Of a stretch of DNA of 19,793 nucleotides, positions 1 to 7,297 are shown piece by piece. The DNA comes from an uncultured Rhodospirillales bacterium (GTDB lineage: Bacteria > Pseudomonadota > Alphaproteobacteria > Rhodospirillales > 2-02-FULL-58-16): assembly GCA_913053795.1 (NCBI GenBank), contig CAJXGZ010000008.1, forward strand, positions 1-19,793. Reading direction: 5' to 3'. The notes below the pieces were generated by a model, which was not told the DNA's origin, did not search any database, and saw only the letters and a list, made by a program, of their open reading frames with translations. How positions within the stretch are numbered: the stretch's first letter is position 1; each line of letters begins with the position of its first letter. Made by a program: the position numbers and the translations under genes.

Positions 1-392
1 TTTTCGATGACTGTTGCCGTGAAGCGGGGATAGCCGTCGAGGTCAATCCCCACGGTGCGGTTGGCGGGTCCGCCGCCTGGTTGGAAAAAGCGGGCCGCGA
101 AGACGCCGCCGTCGCCGCCGCCGGGCGTCTGGCGGACCTGATCGTCGTCGGCCGTCCCGAGCCGGATCAACAGGTTTCTTCCGGCTTGCTGTTGGATGCG
201 GCGTTGTTTGAGACCGGTCGTCCGGTTTTGCTGACGCCGCCCGGCGGCGCCGCCGAGCCGATGGCCGACAGCAAACCCGGTTCGTTGATCAGGGGAAACG
301 GCGCCGCGGTTTCCGCCCAGATAATATGGGTTGGCGGAAGCGAGCCCGCTTTTGGCGGGCTAACGCTCATGGCGAGTTGTTTGGCCACATGA
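1..392 (+). CDS. Universal stress protein (UspA family) fragment, open at the left edge and broken at its 3' side
   Basis: The frame is open from base 3. Residues typical of the C-terminal half of a UspA domain run to about base 248: an alternating hydrophobic stretch, then ADLIVVGRP, then ALFETGRPVLLTPP. In the family this is the nucleotide-binding-like end of the first Usp domain of alphaproteobacterial stress proteins, which are often two tandem domains of about 280 residues. After LLTPPGG the similarity ends, and the remaining codons to the TGA at 390-392 are simply the antisense of lnt. The true start is off the window; the TTG at 81 is inside the domain and is not a start. The break coincides with the palindrome at 242-255. 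The protein would be cytoplasmic and lacks any second domain, so as assembled it is probably non-functional. The family call rests on motif recognition only. Confidence 0.7.
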   Translation, partial: FDDCCREAGIAVEVNPHGAVGGSAAWLEKAGREDAAVAAAGRLADLIVVGRPEPDQQVSSGLLLDAALFETGRPVLLTPPGGAAEPMADSKPGSLIRGNGAAVSAQIIWVGGSEPAFGGLTLMASCLAT

Positions 393-1165
393 TCCCGGCG
401 CAATTCCGGCTTCCATTTGAGTTTCTGATCGATATTGGGCTGCACCAGGCGCAGGCGGACATCGAGAACCATGCCGTCCTCCGCTGAAGCCAGACGCAAA
501 TATCCGCCGGCCCAAATCAAGCCCAAGACAACGAAGGCGGCGGCGGCGAAGACCGTATTTCGCCGGCCGCCGCCGTTGCCGTCGAAAAGCGCCGCCGGGG
601 CCGCCGCCGCGGCGATGCTGACGAAACTCAGGCCATAGGCGCCGCCCAGGGCTGCGAACTGCATCATGGGATCGAACGCCGTCCAGGGCGCCGCCCAAGC
701 GGTGGCGACAAGGTTCCAGGGAAATCCGGTTAGAATCCAGCTTCTCACCCATTCGATGGCCGTCCATGCGGCGGCGAAGTACACCACCCGCCCAAAGCCG
801 GCAAACCGGCAATTTCGCGCCAGCAAGGCGGAAAAGGCGGGGAATACGGCAAGCAGCGCCGGCAATCCGAACACGGCGAAGGGAATCATCCAGGCGTAGC
901 TGTCGGGCTTGACCAGCATGGAAATGGCGATCCAATAGACGCCGCTGACGAAATGGCCAAAGCCGAACCACCAACCAACGGCGAAAGCGGCGCGCCGCCC
1001 CTTGGCGCCGTCAATCAACCACACCAGGCCGGTAAAGGCGGGAATCAGCATCACCACCACATGCACGGGCGGCAACGACGTGGTGGCCAAGGCGCCAAGC
1101 ACAGCCGCCAAGGCGAAGCGCCGCCAGCCCGTCAAGCCCACGATCTTGTCCTTAAGCCCACGCAT
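167..1165 (-). CDS. lnt: Apolipoprotein N-acyltransferase, C-terminally truncated
   Basis: Lnt transfers the third acyl chain to the N-terminal cysteine of lipoproteins at the periplasmic face of the inner membrane. The intact family is about 500 residues. Here about 305 residues of genuine Lnt are present: roughly six hydrophobic segments, the FPWNLVATAW region, and the start of the carbon-nitrogen hydrolase domain with RLVQPNIDQ and IWAETA, whose glutamate is the first catalytic residue. Similarity stops at SAAPPGG, near base 236. The catalytic Lys and Cys that lie further on are therefore missing, and the last 22 or so codons are antisense of a Usp gene, ending in a TGA at 167-169. ATG at 1165 is preferred because it follows TTA; a GTG at 1177 is in frame. 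It is the last gene of the fur-miaB-phoH-ybeY-corC run. As assembled the product cannot be active. Confidence 0.85.
   Translation of the reverse strand: MRGLKDKIVGLTGWRRFALAAVLGALATTSLPPVHVVVMLIPAFTGLVWLIDGAKGRRAAFAVGWWFGFGHFVSGVYWIAISMLVKPDSYAWMIPFAVFGLPALLAVFPAFSALLARNCRFAGFGRVVYFAAAWTAIEWVRSWILTGFPWNLVATAWAAPWTAFDPMMQFAALGGAYGLSFVSIAAAAAPAALFDGNGGGRRNTVFAAAAFVVLGLIWAGGYLRLASAEDGMVLDVRLRLVQPNIDQKLKWKPELRRDHVAKQLAMSVSPPKAGSLPPTHIIWAETAAPFPLINEPGLLSAIGSAAPPGGVSKTGRPVSNNAASNSKPEETC
242..255. repeat. 14-bp perfect palindrome at the usp/lnt junction
   Basis: The bases CGGCGGCGCCGCCG equal their own reverse complement. Left of it, the + strand encodes the end of a Usp domain. Right of it, the - strand encodes Lnt. 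Both proteins read through it as a Pro-Pro-Gly-Gly-type tetrapeptide, which makes it a natural fold-back or microhomology point. Confidence 0.85.
339..367. repeat. REP-like bulged hairpin inside lnt
   Basis: The arms AGCCCGC (343-349) and GCGGGCT (355-361) form a 7-bp stem around the loop TTTTG. A second 4-bp stem, AGCG (339-342) with CGCT (364-367), lies outside it, separated by a two-base AA bulge on one side. The hairpin falls in frame within lnt and encodes a SVSPPKAGSL-like stretch just before the IWAETA motif. The 13-mer GGGCTAACGCTCA from its right arm recurs at 5684-5696, upstream of fur. Whether this is a dispersed repeat family cannot be told from one window. Confidence 0.4.
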
Positions 1166-1185
1166 TAATAAGCCCACGCATTAAT
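1154..1185. repeat. 16-bp perfect tandem duplication at the corC/lnt junction
   Basis: The unit AAGCCCACGCATTAAT occurs at 1154-1169 and again at 1170-1185 with no spacer. On the minus strand each copy contains ATTAATGCG, so the duplication carries a stop and an ATG. The copy next to corC gives that gene its TAA, overlapping an ATG that is out of frame with lnt. The second copy gives lnt its in-frame ATG at 1165. Because 16 is not a multiple of three, the duplication uncoupled an overlapping TAATG stop/start. Confidence 0.95.
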
Positions 1186-2092
1186 CGGTTTCGGTTTCTT
1201 CCGCCGTCGAGGGCGAGGCGTCGCGAATGCGCAGGCGTTTGATTCGGCGGGGATCGGCATCCAGAATCTCGAATTCAAGGCCCGAGGAATGGGTGATGAG
1301 TTCGCCCTTGATGGGAACCCGTCCGGCGGCGGCGAAGACCAAGCCGCCCAAAGTGTCGATATCCTCAAGGCCTTCGCCGTTAACGACCCGGCCGATCACT
1401 TTCTCAAGCGCCGCGATGGTGGCCCGCGCGTCGGCGTCATAGGCTCCATCGGGACGCTTGATCAGACCGGGCTCTTCGTCGCGGTCATGTTCGTCCTCGA
1501 TCTCGCCGACGATTTCCTCCACCAAATCCTCAATGGTGGCCAAGCCGTCAACGCCGCCGTATTCATCAACGACCAGCGCCATGTGAATGCGTTTGACGCG
1601 CATCTCCAGCAACAACTCGAGAATCTGCATGGACGGCGAAACGAACAGCACCTTGCGTGTGATCATCGGCAAATCGAAAGCGCTGTCATCGCCACGCCAG
1701 GCGAGAACGTCCTTGATGTGAACCATGCCGATGGCGTCGTCCAGACTTCCTCTGTAAACGGGAAATCTGGAATGTCCCTCTTCGGTCATCAAATTGATTA
1801 CCTCCGACAATGACGCGCCGGCAGAGACGGCGGCAATATCGGCGCGCGGCACCATCACGTCGTGAATGGTTCTGTCCCGCAATTCCAGGATGTTGGCCAA
1901 CAGGCGGCGTTCATCTTCGTCGATGGGGACCTCGGCGTCCTCGCGCTCTTCGATCAGTTCCTCAAGGGTGTCGCGCGCCGAGCTCTCGCCATTGCGCCAG
2001 GCGCCGCGAAGAAGCCCGCGAAGAAGCTTGGCGAGCGAGGATTCGCCGCCGTTGTCTTGTGGATGTGAGGAAGAAGGGGAATTGCCGTTCAT
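1181..2092 (-). CDS. corC: CorC/HlyC-type CBS-domain protein
   Basis: This 303-residue cytoplasmic protein has paired CBS domains followed by a CorC_HlyC domain, the usual layout of the short CorC family without the DUF21 membrane part. The first CBS domain begins near IHDVMVPRADI and contains GHSRFPVY. The second contains VLFVSPSM and ALVVDEYGGVDGL, followed by an acidic EIEDEHDRDEE linker. The C-terminal domain runs from about residue 215 with GEGLEDIDTLGG. Family members are linked to divalent cation efflux or to membrane and ribosome homeostasis near ybeY and lnt; the exact role is unsettled. The ATG at 2092 is chosen because GGAAA lies 4 bases upstream on the minus strand; an in-frame extension to 2137 would start inside the fold-back element. 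Its TAA lies in the 16-bp duplication. The N-terminal 40 residues are polar and low in complexity. Confidence 0.9.
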   Translation of the reverse strand: MNGNSPSSSHPQDNGGESSLAKLLRGLLRGAWRNGESSARDTLEELIEEREDAEVPIDEDERRLLANILELRDRTIHDVMVPRADIAAVSAGASLSEVINLMTEEGHSRFPVYRGSLDDAIGMVHIKDVLAWRGDDSAFDLPMITRKVLFVSPSMQILELLLEMRVKRIHMALVVDEYGGVDGLATIEDLVEEIVGEIEDEHDRDEEPGLIKRPDGAYDADARATIAALEKVIGRVVNGEGLEDIDTLGGLVFAAAGRVPIKGELITHSSGLEFEILDADPRRIKRLRIRDASPSTAEETETD

Positions 2093-2120
2093 TTGTTTTC
2101 CAATATCACGAAACACTGTA

Positions 2121-2280
2121 ATACCAAGTTGCACCAATAATGACCCATAGAGACGGCTTCACAAGAATTTTGGACGTCGTCGCGCCCGCCTTGCGATGCT
2201 CTGCATCGCGAAGCCGCGCGCTCCTAGCCAAAAGTCTTGTGAAGCCGTCTCTATGGGTCATTATTGGTGCAACTTGGTAT
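2121..2280. mobile_element. 160-bp fold-back element (MITE-like) with 46-bp perfect terminal inverted repeats
   Basis: The left arm at 2121-2166 begins ATACCAAGTTGCACC and is matched base for base by the reverse complement of 2235-2280. After one mismatch the pairing resumes (TTTTGG on both sides), continues imperfectly, and closes on GCGATGC-TCT-GCATCGC at 2193-2209. The whole element is thus one hairpin centred at base 2201. It has no coding capacity for a transposase. A target duplication is ambiguous: TA flanks the CCAAG/CTTGG ends but is itself part of the palindrome. Its right arm provides the last codons and TAA of ybeY, and its left end stops 28 bases before the corC start. In transcript form it would be a very stable hairpin that could affect readthrough to corC and lnt or mRNA processing. 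Confidence 0.85.
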
Positions 2281-2777
2281 AAGGGTCGGCGACGTCAAGG
2301 CGGGCCAACGCCTGAATCTCCAGCCGCTCCATGATCCGCGCGTCCTTCGCTGTTTGGTGGTCGCGCCCCAAAAGGTGAAGAACGCCGTGGACCACCAAGT
2401 GGCGTAAATGATCGGCGAGGCTTTTACCCTCCGCGCCGGCTTCGGCCCGCGCCGTTTCGAAGGCGAGGACAACATCGCCCAGCATCTCCGGCGCGTCTTG
2501 TGGTTGGGGGGCGCGCCCCTCATCTTCCCTAAAAGCAAAAGAGAGCGTGTTGGTGGGGACGTTCCGTCCCCGGTATTTCTCGTTTAGGGGCTGGATAAAG
2601 GCGTTGTCCGCCAACACCAGGCTGACCTCGGCCAAGGGCTTATCACCGCTTGCTCTATGCTTGCCCGGCGCACCCTCCAGGAAGGCGGCGAAGGCGGCAT
2701 GCCGGCATAAATCCTCCACCGACGGCACGGCCTCCTTCCAGACCGGGCAGGGCATGGAAACGTCGACTTCCAAAGGC

Positions 2778-2788
<11 letters not shown>
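2261..2788 (-). CDS. ybeY: Endoribonuclease YbeY (16S rRNA maturation factor)
   Basis: YbeY is a zinc-dependent single-strand endoribonuclease of the UPF0054 family, involved in 16S rRNA 3'-end maturation and ribosome quality control in the cytoplasm. The metal signature H-x3-H-x5-H is complete in HGVLHLLGRDH, preceded by LRHLVV, and NTLSFAF and EMLGDVVLA are typical core segments. From the ATG at 2788 the product is 175 residues, normal for the family; a second ATG follows at 2785, and an ATG at 2818 is in frame. The start overlaps the phoH stop (TGA at 2780-2778), so the two are translationally coupled. The oddity is the C-terminus: after VADPY the codons for TKLHQ and the TAA come from the right arm of the fold-back element, so the original tail has been replaced. 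This should not affect the catalytic core. Confidence 0.93.
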
Positions 2789-3853
<1,065 letters not shown>

Positions 3854-3857
<4 letters not shown>

Positions 3858-5224
3858 GCGCAAGCCCTTTCGTTTTGCATGTTCGCCGCGCTTCCAGCAA
3901 GGCTGTTGGGGAAGCCGGTTTCAATGCGCAGGTTGGCGATGGCGCCCAGTTGGAAGCCGCCGGCATCCACGTGAACCGGCTGCATATAGGGGCTGCGGCC
4001 GACCAGTTGACCGGAACGCCGGCCCGGACGATCCAAAAGAACCGGCATAACCCGGCCCTCGCAGGAGACGTTGAACGCTGTCTGTTGCGCCTTCAAAAGC
4101 TCCTGAAGAACCGCCAGCCGCTCCTCCTTGACGGCCTCGGGAACCCGATCATCCAACGTGGCCGCGGGCGTGCCGGGTCTGGCGCTGAATTTGAAGGAAT
4201 AGGCCTGAACGAAGCCAACGTCCTCCACCAGCCTCAAGGTGGATTGGAAATCCGCGTCCGTTTCGCCGGGAAACCCGGTAATGAAATCCGACGACAACGC
4301 CAAATCCGGACGCGCCTGGCGCAGCTTGCCGGCCAGCCGCCGGTAATCGTCCGCCCCATGGCGGCGGTTCATGGCCGCCAGCACCTTGTCCGACCCCGAT
4401 TGCGCGGGTAGATGCAAAAACGGCATGAGTTGGGGAACGTCCCCGTGGGCGGCGATCAGGTCTTCGCTCATGCCGGCGGGATAGGACGTGGTGTAGCGAA
4501 TGCGCTCCAACCCATCGATTTCGGCCAACGCGGCGATCAGCCGCCCAAGGCCCCATTCGCCACCGTTAGGGCTCTCGCCGTGATAACAATTGACGTTCTG
4601 GCCGAGCAGGGTGATCTCAAGGGCGCCCGCCGCGGCCAGACGCCGCGCTTCCGCCGTCACCGCCGCCGCCGGGCGGGAGTGTTCGCCGCCCCGGGTGTAG
4701 GGCACGACGCAGAAAGCGCAGAACTTGTCGCAACCCTCTTGCACCGTCAGGAACGCGGCGCCGTGTTTGACGTTGGCTGTTCCTGGGGCTGTTTCCGGCA
4801 AATGGTCAAACTTTGACTCGGGCGGAAAATCGGTGTCGAGGACGGCCTCCATGGCGCGCCCGGCTTTCGCCAGCATCTCGGGCAGGCGGTGATAGGCCTG
4901 GGGTCCGAAGACCATGTCCACGTAGGGCGCGCGATTGAGGATTTCCTCGCCCGCGGCCTGGGCGACGCAGCCGGCGACGGCCAAAATCATTTGTTCGCCG
5001 GACTTTTCCCTGCTTTGCTTCAAAAGGCGCAGCCGGCCCAGTTCCGAGAACACCTTTTCGGAGGCGTTCTCGCGGATATGGCAGGTGTTGAGGATGACCA
5101 TGTGGGCGCCCTCGGCCTGATCCGTGAGGGCGTAGCCCAAAGGCGTCAAGACATCCGCCATGCGGGCGGAATCGTAGACGTTCATTTGGCAGCCGTATGT
5201 CTTAATGTGAAGTTTTTTCGCCAA
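3854..5224 (-). CDS. miaB: tRNA-2-methylthio-N6-dimethylallyladenosine synthase MiaB
   Basis: MiaB is a radical SAM methylthiotransferase that adds a methylthio group to i6A37 of tRNAs. All three parts are visible: an N-terminal UPF0004 domain with cluster cysteines C12, C48 and C86 (TYGCQMN, LNTCHIREN, AGCVAQ), the radical SAM motif C165-x3-C169-x2-C172 (CDKFCAFC), and a C-terminal TRAM-like region near GRSPYMQPVHVD. The segment LHLPAQSGSDKVLAAMNRRH is strongly conserved in the family. A TTSYP sequence stands where many homologues have TTSHP, a mild variant. The start is TTG at 5224, with no good ribosome site and no better alternative before the first cluster cysteine. It begins 15 bases after the fur stop, so the two are probably co-transcribed. 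Length (456) is normal. Confidence 0.95.
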
Positions 5225-5239
5225 GGCCGTTGCTGAATC

Positions 5240-5677
5240 TCAGTCCTTTGTCTTCTTTTGATCAAGGGAAACGCCGTACAGCTCCAACCGATGTCCCACC
5301 AGCTTGAACCCGTGTTGTCCGGCGATTTTTTCCTGCAAGGCCTCGATCTCGTCGCTGTGGAACTCCATGACCTTGCCGGAATTAACGTCGATCAGGTGGT
5401 CGTGATGGTCATCGGAAGCTTCTTCATAGCGGGATTTTCCATCCCCGAATTCATGGCGCTCAATGATGTTGGCTTCTTCGAACATGCGCACCGTGCGATA
5501 GACCGTGGCGATGCTGATGCGCGAATCGATCTTGGCCGCCCGCCGGTGGACTTCCTCTACGTTCGGATGGTCCTTGGCCTCGGAAAGAACACGGGCGATG
5601 ACCCGGCGCTGGCCGGTCATTTTCATTTTCTTTTGATTACAAAGTTTCTCGATGCGTGACGGCGGCGGCATTGCCAT
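5240..5677 (-). CDS. fur: Fur-family metal-responsive transcriptional repressor
   Basis: The 145-residue protein has the Fur layout: a winged helix with recognition region ISIATVYRTVRMFEEANII (54-72), then a dimerisation and metal domain with HHDHLIDVNSGKVMEF (91-106). Likely metal ligands are the 91-94 histidine/aspartate cluster, E105, H107 and H122. There is no C-terminal CxxC; the only cysteine is C13. That fits alphaproteobacterial Fur/Mur proteins, which often lack the structural zinc site, so iron or manganese sensing are both possible. ATG at 5677 is given. A second ATG at 5671 has GGGA 7 bases upstream and may be the real start. It lies upstream of miaB in the same direction. No clear Fur box was seen in the short 5' gap. 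Confidence 0.92.
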   Translation of the reverse strand: MAMPPPSRIEKLCNQKKMKMTGQRRVIARVLSEAKDHPNVEEVHRRAAKIDSRISIATVYRTVRMFEEANIIERHEFGDGKSRYEEASDDHHDHLIDVNSGKVMEFHSDEIEALQEKIAGQHGFKLVGHRLELYGVSLDQKKTKD

Positions 5678-5743
5678 TTCCCAGGGCTAACGCTCAACCG
5701 AGCCAAAACGCCCCACATAAAGACCTAAAAGAGTTGGGCGCAA

Positions 5744-6166
5744 TCAACCCCCCTTGCGGCGGCGCACGCGGGGCCTGGTGCCGAGACCGATTTTCTTGGC
5801 CAAGGCGCTACGATGCTTTGCGTAATTCGGCGCCACCATGGGATAATCGGGCGGCAGCCCCCAACGCTCCCGGTACTCAGGGGGAGTCATGTTGTAGGCG
5901 GTCTTAATGTGACGCTTAAGCATCTTTAATTTCTTGCCGTCCTCAAGACAAATAACGTAATCAGGAAATACTGATTTCCTAATCGGCACGGCGGGCTTTG
6001 GACGCTCGGGGGTCGCGGCGGCGGTTTCCACCGACATCAAAGCCTTATAAACTTCTTGAATTAACTGAGGCATATCGCCAATAGCAACTGAATTATTGCC
6101 AACGTGGGAAGCGACAATTTCCGTGGTTAACTCCAGTAATTCATTTACATTGGGGTTTTCGCTCAT
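5744..6166 (-). CDS. mucR: MucR/Ros-type zinc-finger-like transcriptional regulator
   Basis: This 140-residue protein has a variable, mostly helical N-terminus (1-60) and the conserved MucR DNA-binding domain: VFPDYVICLEDGKKLKMLKR, then TPPEYRERWGLP, DYPMVAPNYA and AKKIGLG. The family silences AT-rich promoters in alphaproteobacteria and often represses itself. The zinc-finger ligand positions of Ros (C-x2-C-x9-H-x4-H) read here as C73, D76, H86, Y91, so two of the four differ; some family members with Asp in place of the second Cys are known to keep their fold. The C-terminus is arginine-rich (RPRVRRRKGG). ATG at 6166 is the natural start. It is divergent from the tusA-like gene across a 73-base AT-rich gap and lies 66 bases upstream of fur. 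Confidence 0.9.
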   Translation of the reverse strand: MSENPNVNELLELTTEIVASHVGNNSVAIGDMPQLIQEVYKALMSVETAAATPERPKPAVPIRKSVFPDYVICLEDGKKLKMLKRHIKTAYNMTPPEYRERWGLPPDYPMVAPNYAKHRSALAKKIGLGTRPRVRRRKGG

Positions 6167-6201
6167 TTAAGAAAATTCCAATCTTTTATTAAGGTAACTT
6201 A

Positions 6202-6230
6202 CGTATAATTTACTTTTTCAAAAAACGCAA
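6202..6230 (-). promoter_or_regulatory. Candidate mucR promoter in the AT-rich mucR/tusA gap
   Basis: On the minus strand TTGCGT (6230-6225) and TATACG (6207-6202) are 17 bases apart, an acceptable sigma-70-type pair. On the + strand TATAAT at 6204-6209 overlaps it and could serve as a -10 for tusA, though no -35 is evident. The 73-base gap is markedly richer in A and T than its surroundings, as expected for a MucR-bound site, so self-regulation is plausible. Confidence 0.35.
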
Positions 6231-6239
6231 GAACTTCCA

Positions 6240-6521
6240 ATGAAAAACGCAATAAGCAGCAATATGAAAATCGATATTAACTTGTTTCTCGACATAACTC
6301 TGGAAGTTTGTCCGCTGACATTTGTTAAAACCAAGTTATTAATTGAAAAAATGAAGCCCGGCCAAGTCGCCGAGGTGCGCCTCAAGGGCGCCGAACCCCT
6401 GAAAAACGTCCCCCGGTCGGTGCTGGAGCACGGGCACACGGTGCTCTCCATGGAGGCCGAAGACCCAGCCTTGGGAGAGGAGTCGGTCCACCGCCTGCTT
6501 ATCCGCAAGGAAGACGTCTGA
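6240..6521 (+). CDS. TusA-like sulfur carrier / sulfurtransferase family protein
   Basis: This is a small, 93-residue protein with the TusA/SirA/YedF fold. LDITLEVCPLTFVKTK carries the active-site cysteine C24, followed by helix residues, KPGQVAEVRLKGAEP, and a final strand VHRLLIRKED. In TusA relatives this cysteine carries a persulfide for tRNA thiolation, molybdopterin or sulfur oxidation pathways; the CPLT motif differs from the CPxP of classical TusA. The partner is unknown. ATG at 6240 gives an extra N-terminal stretch; a second ATG at 6264 would also leave the domain intact, and neither has a strong ribosome site. The first third of the gene is AT-rich compared with the rest. It is on the opposite strand from its neighbours and converges on tsaB with 25 bases between stops, where no hairpin terminator is visible. 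Confidence 0.85.
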   Translation: MKNAISSNMKIDINLFLDITLEVCPLTFVKTKLLIEKMKPGQVAEVRLKGAEPLKNVPRSVLEHGHTVLSMEAEDPALGEESVHRLLIRKEDV

Positions 6522-6546
6522 ATTTAATACTCAGGAATAAGGGCGA

Positions 6547-7224
6547 TCACGGCCTGAGGCGGCCGCCATTCTTGGGGATGGAGGCGTCGGGCGGCCTCAG
6601 GTAGAGGGGCGCCGGTGGGCAAAGCGCCTCGCCGGGCCGCCAGCGCCGTGAGGCGATTTCAGCGACGGCGGCGGCGTCGGGAAAGCCGGGAGCGGCGCTA
6701 AGCGAAGCATCTCTCAATTCCTCCAAGGCGCGTAAAGCGGCGTCGCCGGCCAAAAGAACCGGCCCTGCGGGAAGCAGCCGGGCCAAGCCGCCGGGAGGCG
6801 CGGCCTCGGGTTTTCCCAAAGGCTTCAGGCCGGCGTCGAAGGCCTGGGCGTAGATGTCTTCCCTTTTGGTCTCCAGAACCACCAAAAGGGTCTTGCCGTC
6901 CCGTTCGTCTTCAGGGACCTGATGGGCCACCGTCTCCAGGGTAGTGACGCCGAGGCACGGCAGGCCCTGGGCCACGGCGAACCCGCGGGCCGCCGCCAAG
7001 CCGATGCGCAAACCCGTGAAGGCCCCCGGCCCGACGGTGACCGCCAGCAGGTCGAGATCGGAGAATGCGCACTCCGCCTCGTCGAGAACGCCGCCGACCA
7101 TTCCCATCAACGCCTCGGACTGGCCGCGCGCCATTCCCTCAAGCCGCCGCGCGGCGACGGAGCCGTCCTTCCAGAGGGCCGCCGAACACGCGGACGTGGC
7201 CGTTTCCAACGCCAGAATCTTCAT
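6547..7224 (-). CDS. tsaB: tRNA threonylcarbamoyladenosine biosynthesis protein TsaB
   Basis: TsaB (YeaZ) is the ASKHA-fold partner of TsaD in the complex that installs t6A37 on ANN-decoding tRNAs. The N-terminus MKILALETATSACSAAL is the family signature, followed by GQSEALM and VTVGPGAFTGLRIGLAAARG, typical of TsaB. The C-terminal part is shorter and more divergent, ending with LYLRPPDA; 225 residues is standard. ATG at 7224 is clear. In many alphaproteobacteria rimI follows tsaB, but here the next gene is a tusA-like gene on the other strand, and no acetyltransferase is in the window. It is divergent from the dipeptidase gene (73-base gap). Confidence 0.93.
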   Translation of the reverse strand: MKILALETATSACSAALWKDGSVAARRLEGMARGQSEALMGMVGGVLDEAECAFSDLDLLAVTVGPGAFTGLRIGLAAARGFAVAQGLPCLGVTTLETVAHQVPEDERDGKTLLVVLETKREDIYAQAFDAGLKPLGKPEAAPPGGLARLLPAGPVLLAGDAALRALEELRDASLSAAPGFPDAAAVAEIASRRWRPGEALCPPAPLYLRPPDASIPKNGGRLRP

Positions 7225-7297
7225 GAAACAATACCCTTTGGAAGGTTATACTGCGATTCTGCGCGAAAGACGCCCAAAAAGGAACAAGAGGAATGAC

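Noticed and set aside
6522..6546. Possible terminator between the converging tusA-like gene and tsaB
   Set aside because: The 25 bases hold no inverted repeat or U-run.
7248..7253. TATACT as a -10 box for ddpX
   Set aside because: No -35 at a sensible distance; TTGGAA is only a few bases away. Too weak to list.
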